DNA from: Pseudidiomarina halophila | Lineage (GTDB): Bacteria; Pseudomonadota; Gammaproteobacteria; Enterobacterales; Alteromonadaceae | Assembly (NCBI RefSeq): GCF_003987215.1 | Contig: NZ_PIPW01000001.1 | Coordinates: 744,001-808,000 of the forward strand | Direction: 5' to 3' | DNA: 64,000 nt | Shown: piece after piece, positions 33,974 through 44,216 of the stretch | Position numbering within the stretch: the first letter of the stretch is position 1 | Layout of the letters: each line of letters opens with the position of its first letter | The notes under the pieces: model-generated | Seen by the model: only the letters and a program-made list of their open reading frames with translations | Database searches by the model: none | What the model was told of the DNA's origin: nothing | Made by a program: the position numbers and the translations under genes

Positions 33974-36634
33974 ATGAAAAAAACCTTAATCGCCGCCTTG
34001 TTCGCCGTCGCCGGTCTTGGCACGGTGCAGGCTGATACCAACTCGCTCGGTCTTGACACGGATTACCGTTCAGCGACACCGAGTGTCGAAAGCGTCCTGG
34101 GTTATCCCATCGGCTCACGTATCTCCAGTCCTGCTGCAATGTACGACTATTTTAATGCGCTGCAACAAGCCCATCCTGACCAGGTTAAGCTTTTCAATTA
34201 TGGCGAAACCTGGGAAGGCCGCCCGCTTTACTATGTAGCGATTTCCAGCCCAGAAAACGTAGCAACTCTGGGTGATTTTAAAGAAGGGATGCAGGCCCTG
34301 GCTAACCCGCAGAGAACCAGCGCAGATGAAGCTCAGCGCCTTATTAATGAGCTGCCCGCCAGCATCTGGCTGTCCTACGGTGTTCATGGTAATGAAATTT
34401 CTTCACCCGAGGCAGCAATGCTGACCGCCTGGCACCTCCTGGCAGCAGATGATCAAGCCACGCAGGACATGCTGGCTAACACCGTCGTGTTTATTGACCC
34501 TATTCAAAACCCTGATGGCCGCAGCCGCTTTGTCAGTCGCTATTATATGAACACAGGAATGGAACATAGTGCCGACAGAATTTCCGTTGAGCATAACGAG
34601 CCATGGCCAAACGGACGTAGCAATCACTACTTATTTGACCTGAATCGGGACTGGATCGCTCTCACCCAACCAGAAGTTTCCGGACAAGTTGAAGAGTTGC
34701 TGGAAACCTACCCACTGATTTTTGTTGACTTGCATGAGATGGGCGGTGATCAAACCTATTATTTTACCCCTGAAGCACGCCCCTACAACCCGCTTATTGC
34801 CAAAAGTCAACGCGAGTCCCTGTGGACTATCGGGGAAAATAACGGACGCTGGTTTGATGAACAGGGTTTCGATTACTTCACCCGTGAGATTTTTGACGCC
34901 TTCTACCCCGGTTATGGTGCCAGCTGGCCGCTTTATCACGGCACACTTGCCATGACCTACGAAATGGCATCTGCACGTGGCCATAAATTCCGCACCGAAG
35001 ATGGCGAAATTCTTACCTACGGTGACGGTGTTCAGCGTCACTTTATTGCCTCTCTTGCGACCATCGAAACTGCCAGTAATGAGCGTAAACGCTTATTGCA
35101 GGACTTTTGGAACTACCGGAATCAAGCTATCGAAGAAGGCAAAGAAAGCGATGAGCGTTATATCGTCATCGATAGCAAACAAGATCCTGCTGCTAGCAAG
35201 CGTCTGGCTGGATTATTAACTCAACATGGCGTACAGGTACAACAAAGCGCAGAAAGTTTCGAAGCTTGTGGCGTTGACCTAAGCGCTGGCAGTTACGTAA
35301 TCGATACCGCGCAACCTGCTCATTTCATGGTCAGAACTCTGCTTGATGAACAAGTTAATATGGCACCTGACTTTCTTGCTGAGCAAGAGCGTTTACGCAG
35401 CAACAACCTGCCTGACCAAATCTACGACGTGACCGCCTGGTCACTGCCACTGATGTTTAACCTGGAACAACAACGCTGTGCGCGCCTGCCGCGGGTAGAG
35501 CTGAGTCAGGTTTCCGGTGAACTGATTGCACCTGGTGAACTGACGAATCCTGATGCCGAGGTTGCTTTTGTCGCAGCCTGGGGTGATATGAACTCAGGTC
35601 GTTTACTTACTGCAGCTTTACGTGATGGCCTGTCGGTAAAACAAAGCGATTTAGCCTTCACGTTTAAAGATGGCACCCGCTATCCAGCCGGCTCACTTAT
35701 CTTCACCCGTGCGGATAACCCTGATGATTTAAGTTCACGTCTTGCTGAACTGGCAATAGCCTCGGGCGCCAAGGTCCACGGTGTCGATACCAGCTGGATT
35801 GTCGACGGTCCGAACTTCGGTTCAAACAATGTCCAACAAGTGCATGCACCACGTATCGCATTGGCCTGGGATGAACCTTTTAGCAGCCTCAATGCCGGCC
35901 ACACGCGTTACCTGATCGAACGTAAGTTCGGTTATCCGGTCACCGCGATACGTGCAGACCAGTTGCGCCAGGCGAACCTCAGTCGTTACCAGGTGCTGAT
36001 TTTACCTACCAGTTACGGTTCACTGACCGAGGCCTTCGGTGAGCAGGGTCAGAAAAACCTGACTCAGTGGGTCGAACGCGGTGGTGTATTGATTACGTTT
36101 GCCAATGCAACCAAGTGGGCTGTGGAAGCTGACTTATTGGCGAGTGCCTTAGAAAAAGAGGCGAAGACAAACGACATCGAAACGCCTACGGAGAAACGTG
36201 TAGAGGGTTTACTGCTAAACAGCGCCGAGCATTTGCATCAATACGTTAATGCAGCGGATGCCGACCCGTACTGGACCTCTGGTGTACTCACCAAGCTGGA
36301 TGTCGATCAGGAGCACTGGTTAACCGCGGGGGTACCGGATTCTGTTATCAGCCTCACCGTGGGAAATCAGATCTTCCGACCGCTAACTATTAATAACGGC
36401 CGCAACCTGATGACCTACGCTGCAGCCGATGAATTAGCGGTGAGCGGCTATCTGTGGGCGGAAAACAAGCAACAGCTTGCGTATAAACCTTACCTGATGT
36501 GGCAGCCACGCGGCCGCGGTATGGTTATCAGCTTCACTCAGGAACCGACCTACCGTGCCTACCTGGACGGTCTTAACGTGGCCTTGATGAACGCCATTTT
36601 CGGCGGTGCATCGCACGCCCGGCCACTGCGCTAA
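33974..36634 (+). CDS. secreted M14-family zinc carboxypeptidase
   Basis: This is a large exported metallopeptidase of 886 residues. A signal peptide covers residues 1-20 (VQA-D). The M14 catalytic domain (about 50-370) has the zinc ligands H138 and E141 (GVHGNE) and H254 (VDLHEMGG), with the probable general base E330 (MTYEMAS). After it come about 500 residues of unassigned structure that include a region resembling a glutamine-amidotransferase-like fold (YQVLILPTSYG, GVLITFANATKWA), probably non-catalytic. Its expected role is digestion of peptides outside the cytoplasm. It follows the YvcK-like gene by 11 nt and is closed by a strong bidirectional terminator shared with dcd. Confidence 0.9.
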   Translation: MKKTLIAALFAVAGLGTVQADTNSLGLDTDYRSATPSVESVLGYPIGSRISSPAAMYDYFNALQQAHPDQVKLFNYGETWEGRPLYYVAISSPENVATLGDFKEGMQALANPQRTSADEAQRLINELPASIWLSYGVHGNEISSPEAAMLTAWHLLAADDQATQDMLANTVVFIDPIQNPDGRSRFVSRYYMNTGMEHSADRISVEHNEPWPNGRSNHYLFDLNRDWIALTQPEVSGQVEELLETYPLIFVDLHEMGGDQTYYFTPEARPYNPLIAKSQRESLWTIGENNGRWFDEQGFDYFTREIFDAFYPGYGASWPLYHGTLAMTYEMASARGHKFRTEDGEILTYGDGVQRHFIASLATIETASNERKRLLQDFWNYRNQAIEEGKESDERYIVIDSKQDPAASKRLAGLLTQHGVQVQQSAESFEACGVDLSAGSYVIDTAQPAHFMVRTLLDEQVNMAPDFLAEQERLRSNNLPDQIYDVTAWSLPLMFNLEQQRCARLPRVELSQVSGELIAPGELTNPDAEVAFVAAWGDMNSGRLLTAALRDGLSVKQSDLAFTFKDGTRYPAGSLIFTRADNPDDLSSRLAELAIASGAKVHGVDTSWIVDGPNFGSNNVQQVHAPRIALAWDEPFSSLNAGHTRYLIERKFGYPVTAIRADQLRQANLSRYQVLILPTSYGSLTEAFGEQGQKNLTQWVERGGVLITFANATKWAVEADLLASALEKEAKTNDIETPTEKRVEGLLLNSAEHLHQYVNAADADPYWTSGVLTKLDVDQEHWLTAGVPDSVISLTVGNQIFRPLTINNGRNLMTYAAADELAVSGYLWAENKQQLAYKPYLMWQPRGRGMVISFTQEPTYRAYLDGLNVALMNAIFGGASHARPLR

Positions 36635-36664
36635 TCCAGGCATCTGGATAGCCAGTTCGGCAAC

Positions 36665-36693
36665 AAAAAAGCCCGCAATCGCGGGCTTTTTCT
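36665..36693. terminator. bidirectional intrinsic terminator between the M14 peptidase gene and dcd
   Basis: GCCCGC (36671-36676) and GCGGGC (36681-36686) form a stem with a 4-nt loop, flanked by AAAAAA on one side and TTTTTCTTT on the other, so it can end transcription from both converging genes. Confidence 0.92.
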
Positions 36694-36712
36694 TTATTCG
36701 CAAATCGTTTTT

Positions 36713-37300
36713 TTATTCGGTATCGGCACTGATTCGTGAGGCCACTGCACCACGTTGATCTTTGTACTTAGCATCTTGCCGCTTACTGTAAGGGCGTCCA
36801 CAGGGCTGATCAAGCTGCTCAAAACTCAACGCACCAATTTTCATATGTGGGCGCAACGCAAGCGGTAACTTGCCGCTGTTAAAAAATTCCAATACCACCT
36901 GGCCTGACCAACCCGGATCAATGCGGTGAGCGGTCACATGCACCATCAAGCCTAAACGCGCAAGTGACGAGCGGCCGTCGAGCCAACCCACCATATCTGC
37001 CGGCAGCGTGACACTTTCATGGGTAACAGCAAGTGCAAATTCGCCGGGATGGATAAAGAACGCCTGCTCCGGCTGTAAAATAATCGCATCGCTCATGACC
37101 TGAGCAATCGCGCGTTCAATGTCCTCGCGGGGCCCACTGATGTCGATAAACGGTGCAGCATGGTCCTGCAGCACCCGAAATTCATTACCAAGATGTATAT
37201 CCACGGTAACGCCGCTGATATCTGCGCTTAATGGACGCGGCTCAATGCCGATGGTACCGGCATCCAGGTAGTTTTCGATTTGTTCATCAGTTAAGCGCAT
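36713..37300 (-). CDS. dcd: dCTP deaminase
   Basis: Dcd converts dCTP to dUTP for dTTP synthesis. The 195 residues match E. coli Dcd (193). Visible conserved elements are [29 protein letters not shown], the active-site strand [16 protein letters not shown] with its catalytic Glu, and the C-terminal [15 protein letters not shown] that closes over the nucleotide. The ATG lies 29 nt after the mrp stop on the same strand, in the conserved mrp-dcd order, so cotranscription is likely. Confidence 0.97.
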   Translation of the reverse strand: MRLTDEQIENYLDAGTIGIEPRPLSADISGVTVDIHLGNEFRVLQDHAAPFIDISGPREDIERAIAQVMSDAIILQPEQAFFIHPGEFALAVTHESVTLPADMVGWLDGRSSLARLGLMVHVTAHRIDPGWSGQVVLEFFNSGKLPLALRPHMKIGALSFEQLDQPCGRPYSKRQDAKYKDQRGAVASRISADTE

Positions 37301-37328
37301 GTTCTGTCTCCATAAAAATGTAGGTTCA

Positions 37329-38387
37329 CTATACCGGTTTTTTTGCTTGCTGATACAGTTGTGCTGCTACCGCTGTGGCCATCTCTCTGATGGCTGCATT
37401 GAGCGGATGCTGCGGCTCTGCTGTTAACAACGGCTGACCTTGATCAAGCGCTTGTCGGATTGGGCTCGCAAGTGGCAACTGAGCAAGCAGCGGTACCTGA
37501 TGTGATTCAGCGGTTTTACGGCCGCCATGCTGACCAAAAATGGCTTCTTCGTGACCGCACGCAGGACAATGGTAATGGCTCATGTTTTCAATCAAACCGG
37601 TTAATGGAATGCCGACTTTACGGAACATGGCGATGCCCTTCTCGGCATCCGCTAAGGCAACGTTCTGCGGTGTGGTGACCACCACCGCCCCTGTGACCGG
37701 CAACTTCTGCGCGATGGTAAGCTGGATATCACCCGTGCCTGGGGGTAAGTCGACAATCAAATAGTCCAACCGTGGCCAGGCGGTGTCGCGAAATAGCTGC
37801 TGCAGGGCCGCACTGGCCATAGGACCGCGCCAAATTGCAGCATCTTTACTGTCGGCAAGAAAACCCAGTGAACTAACGTAAACACCATGGCGCAGGTGCG
37901 GTTGCATTTTATTCTGGTCGTTGATTTGTTGCTTTTCATCAGCGCCGCCCAACATGGTCGGCAGTGACGGGCCGTAGATGTCGGCATCAAGTAAACCGAC
38001 GCTGGCACCATTTTCTGCCAGGGCTACTGCCAACTGGACGGCTACCGATGATTTACCCACGCCACCTTTACCTGATGAAATCACGATGACATTGCCATAA
38101 ATTAACGGCAGCTCAGGTTGCGAATTGGGTAACTTTTCCACCTGACAGTCAAGCTGCCATTGATAGTGACCTAGTTGTGCATCCTGCTGCAGCTTCTCGA
38201 GTACCTGAGGCCCGGCTGAAAAGGGTAAGCTCAGACGGGCTTGTTGCCCTTGCCTGGAAAACCACGCCGCGGGTAACGGCCCTTCGTAGCCAGGGATACG
38301 GAATTGTTGCAACTGCTCGCGCTCTGCAGCAGTGAATGTCTCATCGTTTTCCGGCGCTGATTTTTTTCCGAGCCATTTACCCAACAT
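37329..38387 (-). CDS. apbC: iron-sulfur cluster carrier protein Mrp/ApbC
   Basis: This P-loop ATPase carries and transfers Fe-S clusters to apoproteins in the cytoplasm. The ATPase domain has GKGGVGKSS (deviant Walker A), [16 protein letters not shown], and [12 protein letters not shown]. The cluster-binding C-x2-C is [12 protein letters not shown] near the C-terminus. The N-terminal 100 residues are a divergent MIP18-like domain. I start at the ATG giving MLGKWLGKK (352 residues) because GGAG lies 7 nt upstream; the open frame continues upstream across the metG start but has no family similarity. It is divergent from metG, as in many gammaproteobacteria. Confidence 0.95.
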   Translation of the reverse strand: MLGKWLGKKSAPENDETFTAAEREQLQQFRIPGYEGPLPAAWFSRQGQQARLSLPFSAGPQVLEKLQQDAQLGHYQWQLDCQVEKLPNSQPELPLIYGNVIVISSGKGGVGKSSVAVQLAVALAENGASVGLLDADIYGPSLPTMLGGADEKQQINDQNKMQPHLRHGVYVSSLGFLADSKDAAIWRGPMASAALQQLFRDTAWPRLDYLIVDLPPGTGDIQLTIAQKLPVTGAVVVTTPQNVALADAEKGIAMFRKVGIPLTGLIENMSHYHCPACGHEEAIFGQHGGRKTAESHQVPLLAQLPLASPIRQALDQGQPLLTAEPQHPLNAAIREMATAVAAQLYQQAKKPV

Positions 38388-38504
38388 TCGATTCTCCAAT
38401 TCTAGCGTTAACGCCGCATGATACGGTGACTGTATGTGGATTGCCAGTGCTGTTTCAGGTACACTTCGAGCTTTCAGAAACTCGTAAGTTATTGGACGAA
38501 ATAC

Positions 38505-40538
38505 ATGACCACAGCAACGCGTAAGATTCTTGTCACGAATGCGCTGCCGTATGCAAATGGACCAATTCATATCGGTCACATGCTCGGCTACATACAAGCT
38601 GATATTTGGGTGCGTTTTCAAAAAATGCGTGGCCACGAGTGCCATTACATGTGTGCTGACGACGCGCACGGCACCCCTATTATGCTGAAAGCACAGCAAC
38701 TAGGCATTGAGCCAGAACAAATGATTGCCGAGATGAATCGCGCCCATCAGGCGGATTTCGCCGATTTTCATGTTGCTTTTGATCATTATTATTCGACCCA
38801 CAGCCCGGAAAATAAAGAGCTGGCTGAGCTTATTTATACCCGTTTACGCGATGCGGGCCATATAAAAACCAAAACCATATCTCAATTGTTTGATCCGCAA
38901 AAAGAAATGTTCCTGCCTGATCGCTTCGTTAAAGGCGATTGCCCGAAATGTGGCGCAGCGGATCAGTATGGCGATAACTGCGACGTCTGCGGTGCAACCT
39001 ACGCCCCGACGGAGTTAAAGAACCCTGTTTCTGCGGTTTCGGGGGCTACACCAGAGTTACGTGACTCAGAACATTACTTCTTCGATTTGCCCGCTTTTGA
39101 AGCGATGTTGAAGGCATGGACGCGCTCAGGATCCTTGCAGGAAGAAATGGCCAACAAACTAAACGAATGGTTTGAGTCAGGGCTGCAACGCTGGGACATC
39201 AGCCGCGATGCGCCCTACTTTGGCTTTGAGATCCCTGATGCTCCGGGCAAGTACTTTTATGTCTGGCTCGACGCGCCTATTGGTTACATGAGCAGCTTTA
39301 AACACTACTGCACCACAACGGGTAACGCCGATTTCGAGAGTTACTGGGAAAAGGACAGCACTGCCGAGCTGTACCACTTTATCGGCAAGGACATCATTTA
39401 TTTCCATAGCCTGTTCTGGCCAGCCATGTTGAACGGCGCTGATTTCCGCCAGCCAACCAATGTCTGGGCCCATGGTTTTATCACCGTGAACGGCACCAAG
39501 ATGTCGAAATCAAAAGGCACTTTTATTATGGCGCGCACCTATCTGGATCATCTTGATCCCGATTACCTGCGCTATTATTTCGCCGCCAAGCTGACCAGCA
39601 GAATTGACGACCTCGATTTGAATCTGACTGATTTCACCCAACGGGTGAACAGCGATTTGGTCGGTAAAGTGGTGAATATTGCCAGTCGCTGCGCTGGCTT
39701 TATTCAGAAAAAATTTGATGGCAAGCTCGCGGCCAACATCAACGAAACCGCCCTGTTAGATGAGTTTCAGGCAGCGGCGGCGACCATCGCAGAATCTTAC
39801 GAGAAACGTGAGTTTTCGCGGGCAATGCGCGACATCATGGCGCTTGCTGATAAGGCCAATTTTTATATTGCTGAAGAAGAGCCATGGCAGCTGATCAAAG
39901 ATCCTGCTAAAGCAGAGCGGGTGCATGAAATTTGCTCCATCGGCATTAATTTATTCCGTCTGCTGATGATTTATCTGACCCCAGTGGTTCCTGAACTGGC
40001 GCAACGTGTGCAGGCTTTCCTGAACGAAGAGTTTAACTGGGACAGTCACCGCAATATTCTTAAAGACCATCAGATTCAGCCGTTTAAGGCATTGCTACAA
40101 CGCATTGATATGGAGCATGTAGAGAAAATGATTGACGCATCAAAAGCAGCTAATACTGCGGCAGCGCCTGCCCCGGCGAGCAATGATGAATTAAAAAATG
40201 ACCCGCTTAGTGAAGAGATTAATTTTGACGACTTCGCCAAAGTTGACTTGCGGGTGGCACTGATCGCCAACGCTGAACACGTTGAAGGCGCTGACAAATT
40301 ATTGAAGCTTACCCTCGACCTCGGTGGCGAAACACGCCAGGTGTTTGCCGGTATAAAATCAGCCTATGATCCAGCGACTTTGATCGGCCAGCACACGGTG
40401 ATGGTGGCAAATCTGGCGCCACGGAAAATGCGCTTTGGTTTGTCTGAAGGCATGGTTCTGGCGGCCGGTCCTGGTGGTGAAGAGCTCTATATTCTGAATC
40501 CTCACGAAGGTGCCAAGCCTGGCATGCGGGTCAAATAG
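38505..40538 (+). CDS. metG: methionyl-tRNA synthetase
   Basis: This class I aminoacyl-tRNA synthetase charges tRNA-Met. The 677 residues equal the E. coli length. Motifs are HIGH (22-25), the zinc knuckle CPKC...CDVC (C146, C149, C159, C162), and KMSKS (332-336). A C-terminal EMAP-II-like tRNA-binding domain (about 575-677, [14 protein letters not shown]) is joined by an Ala/Pro-rich linker and mediates dimerisation. The start is set by family alignment ([20 protein letters not shown]); the ribosome site (GGACG) is weak. An open frame extends 23 codons upstream but is not conserved. rlmI starts 3 nt downstream. Confidence 0.98.
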   Translation: MTTATRKILVTNALPYANGPIHIGHMLGYIQADIWVRFQKMRGHECHYMCADDAHGTPIMLKAQQLGIEPEQMIAEMNRAHQADFADFHVAFDHYYSTHSPENKELAELIYTRLRDAGHIKTKTISQLFDPQKEMFLPDRFVKGDCPKCGAADQYGDNCDVCGATYAPTELKNPVSAVSGATPELRDSEHYFFDLPAFEAMLKAWTRSGSLQEEMANKLNEWFESGLQRWDISRDAPYFGFEIPDAPGKYFYVWLDAPIGYMSSFKHYCTTTGNADFESYWEKDSTAELYHFIGKDIIYFHSLFWPAMLNGADFRQPTNVWAHGFITVNGTKMSKSKGTFIMARTYLDHLDPDYLRYYFAAKLTSRIDDLDLNLTDFTQRVNSDLVGKVVNIASRCAGFIQKKFDGKLAANINETALLDEFQAAAATIAESYEKREFSRAMRDIMALADKANFYIAEEEPWQLIKDPAKAERVHEICSIGINLFRLLMIYLTPVVPELAQRVQAFLNEEFNWDSHRNILKDHQIQPFKALLQRIDMEHVEKMIDASKAANTAAAPAPASNDELKNDPLSEEINFDDFAKVDLRVALIANAEHVEGADKLLKLTLDLGGETRQVFAGIKSAYDPATLIGQHTVMVANLAPRKMRFGLSEGMVLAAGPGGEELYILNPHEGAKPGMRVK

Positions 40539-40541
40539 TAA

Positions 40542-41732
40542 ATGACTGCTACCGTTCATTTAAAACCACAAAAGTGTAAATCGTTGCGCCGCTTGCATCC
40601 ATGGGTGTTCAGCGGTGCGATTGCCAGAGTCAAAGGCGACCCGCAGCTTGGCGACACGGTCAGTGTGCATAGTGCCGAAGGCGACTGGCTTGGCGCTGGT
40701 GCCTGGTCACCGCACTCGCAAATCCGTGTGCGGATCTGGAGTTTTCAGGCGAACGAAATCATCAATGAAGACTTTTTTAAGCAACGCATTGGCGCAGCCA
40801 AAGCCTTACGCGAAGGCTTAGCTATTAATAGTGACGCCTGGCGTGTGGTCGCCGCTGAAGCCGATGAGCTTCCCGGCGTTACCATCGACAAATACGGTGA
40901 CTGGTTGGTCTGCCAACTGTTAAGTGCCGGCGCAGACAGCTGGCGCGAGGCCATTGTTGCCGCCCTGCGCGAACATTTCCCTGAATGCAGCATCTACGAG
41001 CGTTCCGACGTCGACGTCCGCAAAAAGGAGGGGCTGCCCCTTGTGGATAAGTTGCTGTACAGCGCTAGTAGCGAGGGTCCGCCGGACATCGTTTGGATCC
41101 ATGAAAATGGACTCGAACTTGGCGTTGATCTGAAGCAAGGTCATAAGACCGGCTATTATCTGGATCAACGTGACAGCCGTCACGCGGTGATGCGCTATGC
41201 TGCGGGCAAACGGGTCCTTAATGCCTTTAGCTACACCGGCGGGTTTGGCTTATTTGCCGCCCAGGCTGGCGCCCGTGAGGTAGTGAATCTTGATGTCTCG
41301 GCACCCGCCCTGGCGCAAGCCGAAGCAAATCATACCCGTAATGGTTTTGACGCGGCACTGCTGGACAACCAGCAACAAGACGTGTTCCAGGCGTTACGCG
41401 ATTTTCATCATCGTGGAGAACGCTTCGATGTGATCGTGCTCGACCCGCCTAAGTTTGTCGACAGTAAAGCAAACTTAATCAGTGCCTGTCGGGGTTACAA
41501 AGACATTAACCGCATGGCGTGTAAGATATTAAATCCGGGTGGTACGCTTATCACCTTCTCCTGTTCGGGCTTGCTCAGTGCTGAATTATTTCAAAAAGTG
41601 GTTGCCGATGCTGCACTGGATGCCAAACGTCCGCTGCACATTATCGAACGACTGTTTCAGGGTGCCGATCACCCGGTACGGACAAATTTCCCGGAGTCTC
41701 TGTATCTTAAAGGGCTGGTACTGCGCGGTTGA
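40542..41732 (+). CDS. rlmI: 23S rRNA (cytosine-1962-C5)-methyltransferase
   Basis: RlmI methylates C1962 of 23S rRNA using S-adenosylmethionine. The 396 residues match the E. coli protein length. An N-terminal PUA domain (about 1-75, LRRLHPWVFSGAI) is followed by a Rossmann methyltransferase with KTGYYLDQRDSR, NAFSYTGGFGLFAAQAGA (SAM site), DPPKF and a TFSCSG motif with the catalytic-type cysteine. It starts 3 nt after metG, with no strong ribosome site of its own, so translational coupling is likely. The HIT gene follows after 45 nt. Confidence 0.94.
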   Translation: MTATVHLKPQKCKSLRRLHPWVFSGAIARVKGDPQLGDTVSVHSAEGDWLGAGAWSPHSQIRVRIWSFQANEIINEDFFKQRIGAAKALREGLAINSDAWRVVAAEADELPGVTIDKYGDWLVCQLLSAGADSWREAIVAALREHFPECSIYERSDVDVRKKEGLPLVDKLLYSASSEGPPDIVWIHENGLELGVDLKQGHKTGYYLDQRDSRHAVMRYAAGKRVLNAFSYTGGFGLFAAQAGAREVVNLDVSAPALAQAEANHTRNGFDAALLDNQQQDVFQALRDFHHRGERFDVIVLDPPKFVDSKANLISACRGYKDINRMACKILNPGGTLITFSCSGLLSAELFQKVVADAALDAKRPLHIIERLFQGADHPVRTNFPESLYLKGLVLRG

Positions 41733-41777
41733 GTTGACTAATATGAGGCTAAGCTTTTGAGTCACAAGAGGTAACTT

Positions 41778-42149
41778 ATGACAGATACAACAATTTTCGA
41801 CAAAATCATCAATCGGGAGATCCCCGCAGATGTGGTTTACGAAGATGACATCAGCCTGGCGTTCAAAGATGTTAACCCACAGGCACCGGTGCATTTACTG
41901 ATTATCCCAAAAAAACGAATTGCAACGGTGAATGATATTGCCGAAGACGAACGTGAGCTGGTTGGCCATTTATTCGTGGTAGCGCGAAAAATCGCGGTGC
42001 AGCACGGCTTTGCCAAAGACGGTTATCGCCTGGTCATGAACTGTAATGAAGACGGCGGTCAATCGGTGTATCACATCCACTTGCACCTGCTCGCAGGAAA
42101 AACTCTCGGTTGGCCGCCCTACGCCAACGCTGAGCCCAAACAAGGCTAG
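41778..42149 (+). CDS. HIT domain protein (HinT-like)
   Basis: This is a small histidine-triad nucleotide hydrolase or phosphoramidase. The 123 residues include the starting FDKIINREIPADVVYEDD, the APVHLLIIPKK strand, and the catalytic triad HIHLHLL near residue 105, followed by GWPP, typical of bacterial HinT (YcfF). An AAGAGGT ribosome site precedes the ATG. It lies between rlmI and the fatty-acid hydroxylase gene in one run of plus-strand genes. Physiological substrates of HinT proteins in bacteria remain unclear. Confidence 0.94.
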   Translation: MTDTTIFDKIINREIPADVVYEDDISLAFKDVNPQAPVHLLIIPKKRIATVNDIAEDERELVGHLFVVARKIAVQHGFAKDGYRLVMNCNEDGGQSVYHIHLHLLAGKTLGWPPYANAEPKQG

Positions 42150-42155
42150 CTCTCT

Positions 42156-42998
42156 ATGCCCGCAGAGTTATGGTGGCGACTAGGATGTTTTGTCGGGGTA
42201 CTTGCCACCATGCTGCTGTGGGAACGCCTGAAGCCAAAACGCCAACCGCAATTACCAGCTAAGCGCCGCTGGCCAGCGAATCTCGGTATCGTCGCCGTCA
42301 ATACCATCGTCGTCCGACTTTTGATCCCCGCTGGCGCAATTGGCGCTGCGTTGTGGTCAACTGAGGCTGACTTCGGTCTGATGCACTATTTTGACTGGCC
42401 CCTGGCGTTAACTGTGGTAATTGGATTTCTGCTACTCGATTGTGCGATTTACTGGCAGCACCGCATCTTCCATCAAATCCCTATACTCTGGCGCATTCAC
42501 CGCATGCACCACGCCGACACCGACTTTGATACCACCACTGGATTACGCTTCCATCCACTGGAAATCGTCCTGAGTATGCTGATTAAAATTGGTATTGTCG
42601 TGCTCTTTGGCATACCTGCCATTGCGGTGCTGATCTTTGAGATATTGCTAAACGCGACCTCCTTGTTCAACCACGGTAACGTAGCATTGCCAAGCCGCTG
42701 GGAATGGCCGGTGCGCCGTTTAATTGTGACCCAGGAAATGCACCGCATTCATCATAGTCAGCTGCCCGCTGAAACCAACAGTAATTACAGCTTTAATCTT
42801 TCGGTCTGGGATCGGATCTTCCGCTCTTACACTGCCCGCCCGCAAGCTGGCTCCGATGGCATCAAGATCGGCCTTAAAGAGTATCCGGCTTTGCCGCAAA
42901 GCACCAAACTCAGCTACCTTTTGGCAATTCCCTTTCGACAACCGGAGGCAACTGACGCAACGTCTGAAAACCAAGATAAAGACGAGTCAACGCCGTAA
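42156..42998 (+). CDS. fatty acid hydroxylase/sterol desaturase family protein
   Basis: This is a membrane-bound di-iron oxygenase-family protein. Histidine clusters that bind the two irons are visible: HRIFH (102-106), HRMHH (115-119), a following HP pair near 133, and HRIHH (196-200). Hydrophobic helices lie near residues 8-22, 45-68, 82-100 and 140-165. The substrate is unknown; in bacteria relatives act on lipids, carotenoids or ether lipids. It starts 6 nt after the HIT gene. Its 3' end overlaps the converging CDP-alcohol phosphotransferase gene by 89 nt, so the last 29 or so residues (acidic, QDKDESTP end) are encoded opposite another gene. Confidence 0.9.
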   Translation: MPAELWWRLGCFVGVLATMLLWERLKPKRQPQLPAKRRWPANLGIVAVNTIVVRLLIPAGAIGAALWSTEADFGLMHYFDWPLALTVVIGFLLLDCAIYWQHRIFHQIPILWRIHRMHHADTDFDTTTGLRFHPLEIVLSMLIKIGIVVLFGIPAIAVLIFEILLNATSLFNHGNVALPSRWEWPVRRLIVTQEMHRIHHSQLPAETNSNYSFNLSVWDRIFRSYTARPQAGSDGIKIGLKEYPALPQSTKLSYLLAIPFRQPEATDATSENQDKDESTP

Positions 42999-43557
42999 GC
43001 CAACACAGCCCTGCGAAGATTAAACCGGTAACGGGAAAGGCTGCCGGCCACAAACAGAAAACGACAAATGCCAGAATAGTTTCAAAACCTTCGGTTATGC
43101 CACCCATGTAATGCAACGACTTGTTGGGATAGTTAGGGTTGACGATGCCATGCTTGCCAGCCAGTACCGCAAACGCAAGAAACGTTGCGGCTGTGCCCAT
43201 AAAACTAAACATCAGTAAACCAGCTACCACACCAAAAGTACCGGGATCCGCCAGTAAAAATCCAAATGGCACGGAACTGTAGAAGATAAAATCCATGACG
43301 CTATCGAGATAGCCCCCGGCATCAGTAGGCTGGGTATGCCGTGCAATCGCCCCATCAAGACCATCAGAAAGCCGATTTAGTAAAATACAGAGTAACGCCA
43401 GGTCGTAACGTTGCCAGGCGAGCGCCGGCAGTGCGCCAAGTCCGATAATAAACCCCACGATAGTGACGGTATTCGCTCCGACTCCCAGCCGCACCAAAGG
43501 CTTAGCTACGCCATCAAGCACAGGCCGTAGCCGGCGGTATAAAATTGCATCAATCAT
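42910..43557 (-). CDS. ynjF: CDP-alcohol phosphatidyltransferase family protein (YnjF-like)
   Basis: This is an integral membrane enzyme of the CDP-alcohol phosphotransferase family, which joins a CDP-activated lipid to an alcohol. The family motif is present as DGLDGAIAR (65-73) then G81, D85 and D89, with seven residues between Arg and Gly. The 215 residues contain about five or six membrane helices. Placement after YnjB-, YnjC- and YnjD-like genes supports an assignment as YnjF. Its ATG overlaps the ABC ATPase stop by 4 nt. The specific alcohol is unknown. Its 3' end overlaps the plus-strand hydroxylase-family gene by 89 nt. Confidence 0.85.
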   Translation of the reverse strand: MIDAILYRRLRPVLDGVAKPLVRLGVGANTVTIVGFIIGLGALPALAWQRYDLALLCILLNRLSDGLDGAIARHTQPTDAGGYLDSVMDFIFYSSVPFGFLLADPGTFGVVAGLLMFSFMGTAATFLAFAVLAGKHGIVNPNYPNKSLHYMGGITEGFETILAFVVFCLWPAAFPVTGLIFAGLCWLTALTRLYLGFQTLRQLPPVVERELPKGS

Positions 43558-44216
43558 TCGGAAACTCCTTCTGGCCAGCTCACATGCTGGTCCACATACG
43601 TCAGATCATCTGCCTGGTGACTCACAATAATACTGCTTATCCCGCGTTGTTTGAGGAAAGCGAACGTCCAATCCCGAACCTGTTGACGGCGTTGGCTATC
43701 AAGCGCATTAAAAGGCTCATCCAGCAGCACCAAAGCAGGTTCGGCAAGTACCGTACGCAGCAATCCTATACGTGCCCGCTGACCGCCACTGAGCTGCCCT
43801 GGCAGGCGATCAATAAAATCGGCCATACCTAACAGCGCTAGTTGGGATGCAATCATCTGGTTCTGCTCAGCACGACTGACGTTTTTCTTTTGCAGGGCAA
43901 AGGCTAAGTTCTTGCGGACGCTGTAGTGCGGAAACAACGGATTATCCTGCAGCAAGATACCTATATTACGGTCCTCGATGGCAAGCTTACTTATCTCTCG
44001 ATCCCGTACATAAAATTCACCAGTCAGCTTTACGTGCCCCACCGCTTCGCCTAATAAACAGCGTAACCAACTCGATTTACCGCAACCGCTCGGCCCCATG
44101 ACTCCAGCGCTCTGCCCTTTTGCTAAAATGATATCGGGTAATGCCAGGGTGGTTCCGCTCTCCTGCCAGTGCAACAGCTGCTCACGAAAACAGATTTCAG
44201 GTGATTCAGAACTCAT
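43554..44216 (-). CDS. ynjD: ABC transporter ATP-binding protein (YnjD-like)
   Basis: This is the ATPase subunit of a predicted importer. It has Walker A GPSGCGKS (41-48), signature LSGGQRARIGLLR, Walker B ALVLLDEPFNALD and the H-loop SHQADD. At 220 residues it is a bare nucleotide-binding domain, like YnjD. Operon context is YnjB-like binding protein, YnjC-like permease, this gene and a YnjF-like enzyme, with 4-nt overlaps on both sides (ATGA type). The system was once suggested to resemble thiamine or thiosulfate importers, but the substrate is not established. Confidence 0.88.
   Translation of the reverse strand: MSSESPEICFREQLLHWQESGTTLALPDIILAKGQSAGVMGPSGCGKSSWLRCLLGEAVGHVKLTGEFYVRDREISKLAIEDRNIGILLQDNPLFPHYSVRKNLAFALQKKNVSRAEQNQMIASQLALLGMADFIDRLPGQLSGGQRARIGLLRTVLAEPALVLLDEPFNALDSQRRQQVRDWTFAFLKQRGISSIIVSHQADDLTYVDQHVSWPEGVSE

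Noticed and set aside
38388-38699. N-terminal extension of Mrp/ApbC
   Set aside because: The open frame runs across the metG start and shows no family similarity; the ATG at 38387 has a good ribosome site.
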